A stretch of 64,000 nt of DNA from Gaiellasilicea sp046594445 (GTDB lineage Bacteria > Actinomycetota > Thermoleophilia > Gaiellales > Gaiellaceae). The stretch is taken from contig JBKJSM010000075.1 in assembly GCA_046594445.1 (NCBI GenBank), positions 44,361 through 108,360 on the forward strand, given 5' to 3'. Both the position numbers and the translations under genes were made by a program. Under the pieces are notes generated by a model that searched no databases, was not told where the DNA came from, and saw nothing but the letters and a program-made list of their open reading frames with translations. Positions 48,497-57,382 of the stretch are shown here, piece by piece (position 1 is the stretch's first letter; the number at the start of each line of letters is the position of its first letter).

Positions 48497-49753
48497 ATGT
48501 CCCGGATCGCGCGTCTCCTGCTCGCCGGCGCGGCAGCCGCGCTCGCCCTCCCTGCCGTGGCGAGCGCCCAGGAGCGCACACTCGTCTTCACGACGGGGCC
48601 GATTGCGGTCGAGGGCTACGGCGTCGCCCAGGCGCCGCTCCCCGCGCAGTCGCCGAAGGTCGACGGCTATGTCGTCGGGATGTCGGCCGAGGTGGTGGAC
48701 GCCACCGGGCACGTTCAGGGCCGCGACAAGGTGATGCTGCATCACATCGTCTTCGCCAAAATCGGTGTCCCCGACTACACCTGCGGTGGCCCCGCCGAGC
48801 GCTTCTTCGCCGAGGGCGAGGAACGGCTCGCGCTCTCGCTCCCGCGCGGCTACGGCTACCCCAACAAGGCCACCGACAGCTGGGGCCTCCTCTACATGCT
48901 GATGAACCACGAGCCGAAGACGCTGAACGGCTTCATCCGCTACACGGTGCGCTACGTCACGGGCGAGGAGCTCGAGCCCGTGAAGCCGATCTGGCTCGAC
49001 GTGCGGAACTGCATGGGCCCCGACCCGGTCTTCGACGTTCCCGGTGGCGGAAAAACGTTCTCGACTTTCACGAAGACCGCCGACTTCTCGATGCCGGAGA
49101 GCGGCCGTCTCGTGGCTGGCGGAGGGCACCTGCACGGCGGCGGCTTGCGTGTGGAGCTGCGCAACGCCAGTTGCGGCACGACGCCGTTCGCGTCGCGGCC
49201 CACGTGGGGCGGCCCGATCCCCCGGCCAATCCTGCACGAGCCCGGCCCGACGAAGATGTCGGCGTTCATGTCCGCGGCCGGCATACCGGTGGCCAAGGGC
49301 CAGACGCTCCGGCTCGCAGCCGTCTACGACAACAGCGCGCTCCACACCCGCGCGATGGGGATCATGCTGCTGTTTCTCGCTCCCGATGCGGTCAAGGGAT
49401 GCGGCCCGACACCGCGGCTCGACATCGACCTCGGCCGGCCCTCCGCTCCGCCGCGGTTCTCGATGCCGCTGCCGCGCGCGCCCAAGGGCGCAGTGTCGAA
49501 GGCGAAGTCCACCGTCGTCCACGACTTTCGCTACGGCGCGGAGCGCATTGCGCTCGAGCGAGGCAACACCTTCACCTGGCGCTTCCGGGGCGTCTTCCAG
49601 CACGACGTCACCGTGATCGGCGGGCCCGAAGGTTTCTCGGCGCCGTGGACGAGCACCGGCGTCTACAGGCACCGCTTCACCAAGCCGGGCACGTACCGCC
49701 TCTTCTGCTCACTGCACCCGACACGAATGGTGCAGCAAATCACGGTTCGCTAG
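48497..49753 (+). CDS. Secreted copper protein: PHM-like domain plus C-terminal cupredoxin
   Basis: A 418-residue exported protein (signal to about residue 24, AVASAQ). Residues about 30-300 resemble the copper type II monooxygenase/Nod19-like fold: HH82-83 in VMLHHIVF, H138, HLH 211-213 in GGGHLHGGG, H283 and M287/M290 as candidate ligands. Residues about 340-418 form a type I cupredoxin with H369 (FQHDVTV), C404, H407 (FCSLHP) and M411. The fusion could move electrons from a blue-copper site to a mononuclear copper centre. Substrate unknown. Confidence 0.72.
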   Translation: MSRIARLLLAGAAAALALPAVASAQERTLVFTTGPIAVEGYGVAQAPLPAQSPKVDGYVVGMSAEVVDATGHVQGRDKVMLHHIVFAKIGVPDYTCGGPAERFFAEGEERLALSLPRGYGYPNKATDSWGLLYMLMNHEPKTLNGFIRYTVRYVTGEELEPVKPIWLDVRNCMGPDPVFDVPGGGKTFSTFTKTADFSMPESGRLVAGGGHLHGGGLRVELRNASCGTTPFASRPTWGGPIPRPILHEPGPTKMSAFMSAAGIPVAKGQTLRLAAVYDNSALHTRAMGIMLLFLAPDAVKGCGPTPRLDIDLGRPSAPPRFSMPLPRAPKGAVSKAKSTVVHDFRYGAERIALERGNTFTWRFRGVFQHDVTVIGGPEGFSAPWTSTGVYRHRFTKPGTYRLFCSLHPTRMVQQITVR

Positions 49754-51471
49754 GGCGCCGGCACGGCGACGTCCGCGGCGAGCGGCACGAGCTCGAAGCG
49801 GTCGACGTCGACGAGGCCCTGATCGGTGAGCTTCAAGCTGGGGATCACCGACAGCGCCAGGAAAGCGAGCGTGAGGAACGGCGTCGCGCCCTGCCAGCCG
49901 AGCGACGCGGCAGCCGCGTTGCACGCGCGGCTCTGTTCGACCACGACGTCGAGCGGGGCGTCGGAGAGCAGGCCCGCGACCGGCAACGGGCACTCGGCGA
50001 GCACTTTTCCGTCCTCGATCGCGACGATCCCGCCGCCGATCTGGGCGAGGTGAGTCACCGCCGCCGCCATGTCCTCGTCGCTCATTCCGACGACGACGAG
50101 GTTGTGGGCGTCGTGTGCGACCGTCGAGGCGAGCGCGCCGCGCTGGAGGCCCGAGCCGGACACGAGTCCGAGCCCGACCCGGCCCGTGCCGAGGTGACGC
50201 TCCACGACCGCGATCTTGGCGTGGTCGCGCTCGGCGTCGGCGACGGCGCGGCCATTCTCGCTCCTGGGCTCCTCGAGCAGCGACAGCGTGACCACCTGAT
50301 CCTCGACGAGCCCGATCACCCGCGCGGGGCCGCCGCTCCAAGGGATCTGGAAGTCCGTCGTCGAGACCGGCTTGATCCGCACGCTCTGGCGCACCCATTC
50401 CGGGACGAGCGGCGTGACGACCGGCGCGAGCGGCCGGCCGCGCTTGAGCACGATCTCCGGCGCGAAGGACTCGAGGTCAGGGAGGAAGAGGAGGTCGGCC
50501 TGGTAGCCGGGGGCGATCGCACCGAGGTGGTCGAGCCCGTGCCACTGCGCCGGATGGAGCGTCGCGAGCAGCAGCGCGTCCTCCGCCGGGATCCCGCTCG
50601 CGACGGCAAAGCGCACCATCGCGTTGATGTGCCCCTCATCGGCAATGTGCTCCGGGTCGCGGTCATCGGTGCAGAACGCCATACGGCCGGGCCCGAGCTC
50701 GCGCACGAGCGGGAGCAGCGCCTCGAGGTTCCGCGCCATCGACGCCTCGCGGATCAGCAGCCACATGCCGGCCCGCAGCCGCTCGCGGCCCTCCTCGACC
50801 GTCAGCGCCTCGTGGTCGGAGTAGATTCCGGCGGCCGCGTAGGCCTGCAGGTCCCGGCCGAGCACGCCCGGCGCGTGACCGTCGACGTGTGCGGCGCCAT
50901 CGAGCGCCAGCTTCTCGAGCTCCCTGGGATCGCCCGCGATGACGCCCGGGAAGTTCATCATCTCCGCGAGGCCGATCACGCGCCGGCGCCGCATCAGCGA
51001 CTGCAGGTCGCCGGGCCCGAGCGCGCGCCGCGGCGACTCGAAGGCGGAGGCGGGGACGCAGGAGGGCGCCATGAAGAAGACCTCGAGCTGGAGGTCGCTC
51101 GACGCGTCGAGCAGCCAGTGCACCCCGTCGGTTCCGAGGACGTTCGCGATCTCGTGCGGGTCGGCCACGACGGCCGTAGTGCCGAGCGGGAGCACGAGCC
51201 GCGCGAACTCGTCGACGAGCAGCTTCACGCTCTCGAGGTGCATGTGCGCGTCGATGAACCCGGGGACGACGTATCTGCCGCCTGCGTCGAGCGTGTCAAC
51301 GCCCTGGTACGAGCCGAGCCCCGCGACCATCCCGTCGCAGATCGCGACGTCGACGTCGAGCCACTCGCGCGTGAATACCGAGAAGACGCGTCCGCCACGG
51401 ACGACGAGGTCGGCCGGCTCCGCCCCACGCGCCACGGCCAGCCGCCGGGCCAGATCACCCCTCTGCGGCAT
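49750..51471 (-). CDS. ade: Adenine deaminase
   Basis: A 573-residue amidohydrolase converting adenine to hypoxanthine for purine salvage. The metal motif is VVPGFIDAHMHLES, followed by ADPHEIANVLG, GHAPGVLG, CTDDRDPEHI and the C-terminal STVAHDAHNLVVVG, all typical of the Ade family. ATG 51471 is preferred because AGGGA stands six bases before it; ATG 51501 would add ten residues. Divergent from a small zinc-ribbon gene. Confidence 0.95.
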   Translation of the reverse strand: MPQRGDLARRLAVARGAEPADLVVRGGRVFSVFTREWLDVDVAICDGMVAGLGSYQGVDTLDAGGRYVVPGFIDAHMHLESVKLLVDEFARLVLPLGTTAVVADPHEIANVLGTDGVHWLLDASSDLQLEVFFMAPSCVPASAFESPRRALGPGDLQSLMRRRRVIGLAEMMNFPGVIAGDPRELEKLALDGAAHVDGHAPGVLGRDLQAYAAAGIYSDHEALTVEEGRERLRAGMWLLIREASMARNLEALLPLVRELGPGRMAFCTDDRDPEHIADEGHINAMVRFAVASGIPAEDALLLATLHPAQWHGLDHLGAIAPGYQADLLFLPDLESFAPEIVLKRGRPLAPVVTPLVPEWVRQSVRIKPVSTTDFQIPWSGGPARVIGLVEDQVVTLSLLEEPRSENGRAVADAERDHAKIAVVERHLGTGRVGLGLVSGSGLQRGALASTVAHDAHNLVVVGMSDEDMAAAVTHLAQIGGGIVAIEDGKVLAECPLPVAGLLSDAPLDVVVEQSRACNAAAASLGWQGATPFLTLAFLALSVIPSLKLTDQGLVDVDRFELVPLAADVAVPAP

Positions 51472-51503
51472 CAGATTTCCCTGCTCGTGTCGATATCGCA
51501 AGT

Positions 51504-51662
51504 ATGACCGCGCAGCTACTCGTCGGATACCTCGCCCTCTGGGCGGCGCTCCTCAAGGCGTTGCTCTCACGCGCCCAGGTGATCCCGAGGCAGTGTTCGC
51601 GTTGCGGACTGCTGTTCGAGCGCCGCGAGCTCGGCGGCGCGATCTGCACCTGCACGCGCTAG
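51504..51662 (+). CDS. Small protein with membrane helix and zinc-ribbon-like Cys motif
   Basis: A 52-residue protein: helix QLLVGYLALWAALLKALLS, then PRQCSRCGLLFERRELGGAI ending in CTCTR. The C-x2-C and C-x-C pairs, 18 residues apart, could bind one zinc. It overlaps the end of the response-regulator gene on the other strand by four bases. Codon use looks like that of its neighbours; no known function. Confidence 0.55.
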   Translation: MTAQLLVGYLALWAALLKALLSRAQVIPRQCSRCGLLFERRELGGAICTCTR

Positions 51663-52042
51663 GCCGCGCCGGCCTTCTCGGTCACGTCGAGGAGCGTGGC
51701 GGCGATCCGGGAGAACGCCTCGCCCTTTTCGACGTAGACGGCTGCGCCGCGGGAGAGCGCGACCGGGTCGAGCTGCCCGCGCGCAAAGCCCGAGAGGACG
51801 ACGATCGCAGTTCCCGGCGCGACCTCTCGCAGCAGCGGGATCGCCTGCAGGCCGTCCATCACCGGCATCGCGAGATCGAGCACGATCGCGTCCGGCTGCA
51901 GCTCGCGCACGAGCTGCACGGCCTCCTCGCCGTTCGCCGCCTCCCCAACGACCTCGAAGGCGCCGTGCTGCTCGAGGATGATGCGGAGGAGTGCCCGGTA
52001 CTCCTCCGTGTCGTCCGCGAGCACGACCCGAACGTCATTCAT
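51659..52042 (-). CDS. Single-domain response regulator (REC only)
   Basis: A 127-residue receiver: acidic pair DDTEE (about 10-14), phospho-acceptor Asp in IVLDLAMPVMDG near 56, Ser in VVLSGFARG near 83 and Lys in YVEKGEAF near 105. No output domain. Its ATG lies inside the 3' end of the GAF-protein gene (8-bp overlap), so the two should act together. Confidence 0.9.
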   Translation of the reverse strand: MNDVRVVLADDTEEYRALLRIILEQHGAFEVVGEAANGEEAVQLVRELQPDAIVLDLAMPVMDGLQAIPLLREVAPGTAIVVLSGFARGQLDPVALSRGAAVYVEKGEAFSRIAATLLDVTEKAGAA

Positions 52043-52760
52043 CGGACAGGATCGACGCCGGCTCGGCCCGCACGAGGTCGCCGGGCTTAAGCCGGCCGTG
52101 CTCGCCCGCGTTCTTGAGCAGCTCCGCCACGATCGCCTGGGCCGCATGCAAGGTCCCCTCGACAGCTGCCTGCGCGGCCCCGGCGCGCCCGGCCTGGAGC
52201 GAGAGCTGCGCGAGCGCCAGTCCCTGGACGACCTCGTCGTTGAGCTCGAGCGCGCGCTGCCGGCTCGCCTCGAGCGTCCGGCGCGCGTCCAGCCGCAGCT
52301 CCAGCTCGTCCATCACGATCGCCGCCAGGTCCTCGAGCGTCGCGACCTCCTGTTCCGACACCTCCCGCGGCTCCACGTCGATCACGTTCAGCGTGCCCAG
52401 GTTGAAGCCGTCCGCGGTCGTCAGGGGGACACCGAAGTAGAAGCGAAGGCCGAGCTCGCCTGCGACGAGCGGGTTGTCGATCGTGCGCACGTCGACCCCC
52501 GCGTCCACCACGATCCACGGTTCGTTCTGGCAGACGGCCGACGCGCACAGGCCGGCGTCGCGGCCGATCTCCTGCACCTCGATCCCGTGGTGCGACTTAA
52601 ACCAGATCCGGTCGTGATCGACGATGCTGACGATCGAGATCGGCACGTCGAAGAGGCGCGCGGCGAGGGTTGTGATGCGATCGAAGGCGCCGTCCGGCGG
52701 GGTGTCGAGCACGGCGTAACGACGCACCGCGTCCATGCGCGCGTCCTCGTTCTCCGGCAT
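52035..52760 (-). CDS. GAF-domain protein with degenerate dimerisation helices
   Basis: A 241-residue cytosolic protein. A GAF domain (about 10-155: YAVLDTPPDGAFDRITTLAA, SIVSIVDHDRIWFKS, CASAVCQNEP, FYFGVPLTTADG) is followed by two helices. The second begins ALELNDEVVQGLALAQLSL, which looks like a HisKA_3 phospho-helix (HDxVxQGL) in which the His is Asn, and there is no ATPase domain. It may modulate the neighbouring receiver rather than phosphorylate it. ATG 52760 has AAAGGG upstream. Confidence 0.78.
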   Translation of the reverse strand: MPENEDARMDAVRRYAVLDTPPDGAFDRITTLAARLFDVPISIVSIVDHDRIWFKSHHGIEVQEIGRDAGLCASAVCQNEPWIVVDAGVDVRTIDNPLVAGELGLRFYFGVPLTTADGFNLGTLNVIDVEPREVSEQEVATLEDLAAIVMDELELRLDARRTLEASRQRALELNDEVVQGLALAQLSLQAGRAGAAQAAVEGTLHAAQAIVAELLKNAGEHGRLKPGDLVRAEPASILSDE

Positions 52761-52791
52761 CAACCCTTTGAGCCCCAAACTCTCACCCACT

Positions 52792-53865
52792 CTAGCCTTG
52801 GAACACCTCCATGGGCAGCCGCGAGAGCGATTCGCCGCCGCCGCCGGTGACGAGCCACGTGTCCTGCATGTAGAGGCACGCCTGCCCATCGGCTGCGATC
52901 GCGTGCGGGTGCATCGAGAGCACCATTCCGGAGCGCAGGACGGTCTCCATCCCCTCGCCGACGCGCGGGTGCTCGATCATCGTCATCCCGATCGAGTGGC
53001 CGGTGACGTGGCCGAGGTGGTAGCCGCGCTCGGTGAAGCCTTTGGAAACGGCGCGGTGCACGTCGTGGGCGGTCGCACCGTCGCGCATCGCCTCGCGGGC
53101 GGCGGCGTGGTACTCCTCGTACGCCTCGACCATCGGCTCGACCGCGGGCGGCGTCGTCCCGATCGCGCGCGAGACCTCGACCCAGTGCATCCCCGGCCCG
53201 GCCACCTCGAGCGACGGCAGGACGAAGTCGCCGAGCGTGGTCTCCTTCCGGGCGATCCCGAACTCCGGTCCCGTCAGGACCATGTTCATCGTCAGCCTCC
53301 CGCAGCCACGCTCGACGAAGAGCTGCTCGGCCGCGGCCATCGCCTCGGCGGCGGTACGGCCGGGAGCGTAGGCGCCGAGGAACGCCTCGAAGCCGTCCTC
53401 GTTGATCCGCACGCTCTCGCGCACCGACTCGAGCTCCGCTTCGCTCTTCACCGCCCGCGCGAGGTCGAACTCGGCGTCGAACGGGACGAGGTCGAGGCCC
53501 TCGAGGGCGCGATAGTCGCGCACGGCCATGATGTAGTCGAGGCCGTAGACGCCGATCCGCTTCCAGCCCTTGTCTCGAACGACGGCGGCGATGTGCTCGC
53601 CCGGGCGGTCGTGGAAGGACTGCTCCAGCTGCGCCGTCCCGTGCAGCCCGACGTAACGCGCCTCGGTCGGGAAGACGATCTGCGGGTCCCCGTCTGCGGG
53701 CACGACGACGTAGGCGTAGCGGTGCACGATCTGGAAGCCGGACATGTAGGTGACCGACCCCTCGAAGCCGCTGTACTCGCTGCCGGAGACGATCAGCGCA
53801 TCCAGGTCGTGCTCGGCCATCGCGGCGCGGACGTTGGCGTAGCGGCGGGTCAGCTCTGCGTCCAC
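52792..53865 (-). CDS. Creatinase-like M24 protein, apparently without the metal site
   Basis: A 357-residue pita-bread-fold protein (creatinase/aminopeptidase P family). The His of the M24 motif is kept in HVTGHSIGMTMIEHPRVG, but the usual two Asp and two Glu metal ligands are replaced (GMHWVEVSRAIG; LSMHPHAIAADG; LYMQDTWLVT). Creatinase and related amidinohydrolases work without metal, so this may be a C-N hydrolase of a small substrate. GTG start, overlapping the PanE-like gene by 16 bp. Last gene of the catabolic operon. Confidence 0.8.
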   Translation of the reverse strand: MDAELTRRYANVRAAMAEHDLDALIVSGSEYSGFEGSVTYMSGFQIVHRYAYVVVPADGDPQIVFPTEARYVGLHGTAQLEQSFHDRPGEHIAAVVRDKGWKRIGVYGLDYIMAVRDYRALEGLDLVPFDAEFDLARAVKSEAELESVRESVRINEDGFEAFLGAYAPGRTAAEAMAAAEQLFVERGCGRLTMNMVLTGPEFGIARKETTLGDFVLPSLEVAGPGMHWVEVSRAIGTTPPAVEPMVEAYEEYHAAAREAMRDGATAHDVHRAVSKGFTERGYHLGHVTGHSIGMTMIEHPRVGEGMETVLRSGMVLSMHPHAIAADGQACLYMQDTWLVTGGGGESLSRLPMEVFQG

Positions 53866-54776
53866 GATGCTTCTACTCCTTTGATCAGGGCCACGATGGC
53901 CGCGTTGAGGGGGGTCGGGACGCCGTGCTCGCGCCCGAAGCGGACGATGCCGCCGTTGAGATAGTCGACCTCCGTCGGCCGGTGGGCCTCCACGTCCTGC
54001 AGCATCGACGCTTTGTGGCCGTATGCGACCTCGGGCTTCGCGGCGTGGTCGATCAGGTCTTCGGGGTCGGCGTCGAGCTCGATCTCCTGCGCCGCGGCGA
54101 CCGCCTTCCCCTCGTCGACGAGGCCGCTGACGAGGTTGCGCAGGTCGGGCCGCTCGCACACCTGGCCGTGTGTGAGGCCGGTGAGGGCGCCGATCGGGTT
54201 CGTGGAGGCGTTGAAGATCACCTTCCGCCACTGCGCGCCGCGCGCGTCCGCGACCGCCGTCGTCGGCATGCCGCCGCGCGTGCACGCGCCGGCGAGCCGC
54301 TCGATCTCGCCTGCGGACGCTGGCCGCGGCTCGAATGGGCCGAAGGCCGTCTCGCCCTTGACGTCCCACTGGACGACCCCCGGCGAGAGGATCCTTCCCG
54401 CCGGGAAGGTCGTGCCGCGGATCACCCGGGCCACGTGCGGCGCGATCGCCTCCTCGTTGCCGACGCCGTTCTGGACCGAGGCGACGGCCCCGTCTGCGAA
54501 CGCGTGCGCGGTCGCGGCAATCGCGGCCTCGGTGTGCATCGCCTTGGTCGCGACGATCCCGAACTCGCAGGCCGGGAGGTCAGCGGCGTCGGTCGTGGCC
54601 CGGATTCCGCTCGCGTGAACCTCTCCGGCGCCCGTCAGCCGCAAGCCCCGCTCGTTGATCGCCTCCACGTGGTCGCGCGCCAGGTCGTAAGCCCACACCT
54701 CGACGTCGTCGAGCAGCGCGAGGTTCGCCGCGAAGAGCGAGCCGACCGCCCCGCAACCGACGACGCAGACCCTCAT
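53850..54776 (-). CDS. PanE/ApbA-like 2-oxo-acid reductase, copy 2
   Basis: A 308-residue ketopantoate-reductase-family protein. The NADP motif is VCVVGCGAVGSLFAANLALL, followed by VATKAMHTEAAI, SVQNGVGNEE and the substrate segment WRKVIFNASTNPIGALTGL (Lys and two Asn). A second copy, clearly related, is at 59471-60412. Placement in a transport and catabolic operon makes reduction or oxidation of a pathway intermediate likelier than pantothenate synthesis. ATG overlaps the livM stop. Confidence 0.85.
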   Translation of the reverse strand: MRVCVVGCGAVGSLFAANLALLDDVEVWAYDLARDHVEAINERGLRLTGAGEVHASGIRATTDAADLPACEFGIVATKAMHTEAAIAATAHAFADGAVASVQNGVGNEEAIAPHVARVIRGTTFPAGRILSPGVVQWDVKGETAFGPFEPRPASAGEIERLAGACTRGGMPTTAVADARGAQWRKVIFNASTNPIGALTGLTHGQVCERPDLRNLVSGLVDEGKAVAAAQEIELDADPEDLIDHAAKPEVAYGHKASMLQDVEAHRPTEVDYLNGGIVRFGREHGVPTPLNAAIVALIKGVEASWTQS

Positions 54777-55750
54777 GTGGCGCGCCTTCGCGGCAGCCGC
54801 AGCTCGCGCCCGCCCGTGAGCCCGCTCGGGCGAAGAATCAGCACGAGTGCCATCAGCGCTCCGAGCACCACGAGGCGCGACCCCTCCGGGAGGAAGCCGT
54901 CCTCCGCGTTGCCGAGAACCGAGTCGAGGCCGCTGACGGCAAGCGCGCCGACGACGGCACCCCACAGGCTCGTGATCCCGCCGACGACGAGCATCGCCAG
55001 CGTCAGGAATGTCAGCTCGAGGTACACCTGCTCGGTCGTGATCGAGCCGAGCATGTGTACGAGCAGGCCGCCGGCGAACCCGCAGAGCGCCCCCGAGAGC
55101 GTGAACGCCCACAAACGCTGCCGGTGCACGCTGATGCCCACGGCCTGCGCCGCCGCCGGATCCTCGCGCGTCGCGCGCGCCTTTCGCCCGAGCGGGCTGC
55201 GCTGGTACGCGAACGCAACGGCGATCACGATCAGCGCGCCGAGCGTCGCCTGAAGTGGGCCGCTCGTTTCGGGCACCAGCGAGAGCGTCGTCGCGCCCGG
55301 GCCGATCTTGATCCATTCGCGCAGGAGGTTGTGCGTGATCTCGAGCACCGCAAAGGTCGCGATCCCCGCAGCAAGCCCAGAGAGGCGCATCAGCGGCAGC
55401 CCTACGAGGAATGCGAAAACGCCGCCGACCACCGCCGCGAGCACAAGCGAGGCGACGTTGCCGATCGTGTGGTCGCGGAGGAGCGGGAAGAGGTCGGGCA
55501 GGATCCCGGTCTTCGACTCGAGCGGCACGGTCATCACGCCCGCCGCAAACGCACCGAGCGCGACGAAGCTGATCTGCCCGAACGAGAGCACGCCGGTGCC
55601 GCCGACGAAGACGTAGATCGCAACGACGATCGCGACGGAGACGAGCGCGTTCAGGAAGTGGATCTCATTCGAGCGCGAGACGAACGACGCTCCGACCCCG
55701 ACGAGCGTGACGAGCAGGACCGGGCCGGCGAGCTGGGGCCACGCTTTCAT
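54773..55750 (-). CDS. Branched-chain-type ABC transporter permease, LivM-like
   Basis: A 325-residue permease with about nine helices. Signature blocks are GGTGVLSFGQISFVALGAFA near 50, GLPLMRLSGLAAGIATFAVL near 125 and LVVGGITSLWGAVVGALAV near 255, typical of LivM. The basic end RELRLPRRRAT is cytosolic. ATGA overlaps on both sides (livH and the PanE-like gene). Confidence 0.92.
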   Translation of the reverse strand: MKAWPQLAGPVLLVTLVGVGASFVSRSNEIHFLNALVSVAIVVAIYVFVGGTGVLSFGQISFVALGAFAAGVMTVPLESKTGILPDLFPLLRDHTIGNVASLVLAAVVGGVFAFLVGLPLMRLSGLAAGIATFAVLEITHNLLREWIKIGPGATTLSLVPETSGPLQATLGALIVIAVAFAYQRSPLGRKARATREDPAAAQAVGISVHRQRLWAFTLSGALCGFAGGLLVHMLGSITTEQVYLELTFLTLAMLVVGGITSLWGAVVGALAVSGLDSVLGNAEDGFLPEGSRLVVLGALMALVLILRPSGLTGGRELRLPRRRAT

Positions 55751-56655
55751 ACGCGTTCCACCGCGGTTCCGCCTCCACGTGCGAACAGGCCGGCCGGCCG
55801 CAGCAGGAGCACGAGGATCACGAGCGCGAAGACCGCCGACGGCAGGAATACGGTCTTGTCGGTCGGCAGCGCACCGTTGATCACGCCGCTCGCGAAGCCG
55901 ATCGCGAAGCCGCCGAGCGTCGCCGTCCAGAGCCGGTCGATCCCGCCGACGACGACGCCGACGAGGACGACGATCGTCTCCTTGAGCGCGAAGTCTGGCT
56001 GCACGAACGGGAGCTGGACGGTCAGCATCATCGCGACGAGTGCCGCGAGCACGCCCGAGAGCAGCACTGCGACGGAGATCACCGTGTCTGCGCGAACGCC
56101 GAGCAGGCGCGCGGTGCGGAAGTCCGTCGAGGCGGCGCGCATCTGTAGGCCGATCGTCGTCCTTGCGAGCAGGAGCGCCAGCAGCCCGAGCGTCACGGCC
56201 GCGACCGCTACGGAGACGATCGTCACCTTGCGGACGTCGACGCCGCCGATCGAGACGGCCTGGTTCAGCGACGCCAGCGTCACGGCCGGCTCGCCGATCG
56301 TGCCGTCGCGAATGTCCAGGATCAGCGCGACGCTCTGGAGCAGGAACGCGATCGCGAACGTGGTCACGAGCATCACGGCGGGCGAGGCGGTGCGGAGCGG
56401 ACGGAAGACAGAGCGCTCCATCAGGAACGAGAGGGCGATCACGACGGCGAAGCAGGCGGCGATGCTGCCCGCGACCGGCCAGCCCGACGTGAAGGCGAGC
56501 GTGTACGCGCCCGCCATCACGAGCTGTCCGTAGGCGAAGTTGACGAGCCGGAGGACGCCGAAGACGAGCCCGATCCCGACGGCCATCAGCGCGTACACCG
56601 CGCCGAGGCCGACGGCGTCGACCAGCGTCTGCGCGTCGACGGCGGCGACGATCAT
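55747..56655 (-). CDS. Branched-chain-type ABC transporter permease, LivH-like
   Basis: A 302-residue permease with about eight helices; GLGAVYALMAVGIGLVFGVL and RLVNFAYGQLVMAGAY near the start and VVGGIDRLWTATLGGFAIG near 235 are LivH hallmarks. It pairs with LivM to form the channel of the importer. A 20-bp tandem duplication separates its ATG from the livF stop, which otherwise would overlap. Confidence 0.92.
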   Translation of the reverse strand: MIVAAVDAQTLVDAVGLGAVYALMAVGIGLVFGVLRLVNFAYGQLVMAGAYTLAFTSGWPVAGSIAACFAVVIALSFLMERSVFRPLRTASPAVMLVTTFAIAFLLQSVALILDIRDGTIGEPAVTLASLNQAVSIGGVDVRKVTIVSVAVAAVTLGLLALLLARTTIGLQMRAASTDFRTARLLGVRADTVISVAVLLSGVLAALVAMMLTVQLPFVQPDFALKETIVVLVGVVVGGIDRLWTATLGGFAIGFASGVINGALPTDKTVFLPSAVFALVILVLLLRPAGLFARGGGTAVERV

Positions 56656-56690
56656 TGGAGGTACGCCGCAATCATTGGAGGTACGCCGCG
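56651..56690 (-). repeat. 20-bp tandem duplication at the livF/livH junction
   Basis: Two adjacent 20-bp units differing at one base (56651-56670 and 56671-56690) are followed by a partial third start (ATCAT). Each unit on the minus strand carries ATGAT and the codons for the last LivF residues. The duplication turns an ATGA overlap into a 16-bp spacer without changing either protein. Confidence 0.9.
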
Positions 56691-57382
56691 ATCATCTTCT
56701 CGGTGTCGCCGGCATCGGCAGGGGTCAGGGTCATCCGCAGCTCGCCGTTCGCGAGCACGTAGGTGCGGTCGGCGAGCGCGACCGTCCGCTGCGCGCGCTG
56801 CTCGACGAGCAGGACGGTGACCCCGCGCTCGCGGATGGCGGACAGCGCGCCGAAGACGGTGTCGACCATCGTCGGCGAAAGCCCGAGCGAGGGCTCGTCG
56901 AGCAGGAGCACGTCCGGCGCGGCGACGAGCGCGCGGCCGATCGCGAGCTGCTGCTGCTGGCCGCCAGAGAGCGCGCCCGCATGGCGGCCGCGATACTCGG
57001 CGAGCATCGGGAAGAGCTGGTAGGCCTCCTCGAGCGGATCGGCGGCGCCGTTGGCACGCCGCGCAGCGAGGCCGAGCCGGAGGTTCTCCTCGACCGACAG
57101 CTCACCGAAGATCCGCCTGCCCTCGGGGACGAGCGAGACGCCCGCGCGGGCGATCGACTCCGGCGCGCGGCCGCGGATCGAATCGCCCGCGAGACGCACG
57201 TCTCCCGCCGCCACGGGCACGACCCCCATGATCGCGTGCAAGGTCGTCGACTTTCCCGCGCCGTTGGGCCCGATCAGGCCCACGAGCTCGCCCCGCTCGA
57301 CCGCGATGCTGAGGCCGCGGACCGCCGGGACGGATCCGTAGCGGACGTCCAGCCCGTCGAGCTCGAGCGCTGCGACGCTCAT
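56672..57382 (-). CDS. Branched-chain-type ABC transporter ATPase, LivF-like
   Basis: A 236-residue ABC ATPase: Walker A GPNGAGKSTTL near 38, signature LSGGQQQQLAIG near 138, Walker B VLLLDEPSLGLSP near 158 and the H-loop region LVEQRAQ (Gln where many ABCs have His, as is usual for LivF). The short length and C-terminal MIAAYLQ are LivF-like. ATG overlaps the livG stop. Confidence 0.93.
   Translation of the reverse strand: MSVAALELDGLDVRYGSVPAVRGLSIAVERGELVGLIGPNGAGKSTTLHAIMGVVPVAAGDVRLAGDSIRGRAPESIARAGVSLVPEGRRIFGELSVEENLRLGLAARRANGAADPLEEAYQLFPMLAEYRGRHAGALSGGQQQQLAIGRALVAAPDVLLLDEPSLGLSPTMVDTVFGALSAIRERGVTVLLVEQRAQRTVALADRTYVLANGELRMTLTPADAGDTEKMIAAYLQ

Noticed and set aside
48493..51507. 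A 1004-codon open frame on the plus strand
   Set aside because: It overlaps the copper-protein gene in another frame and is antisense to adenine deaminase; both real genes have clear motifs, this frame has none.
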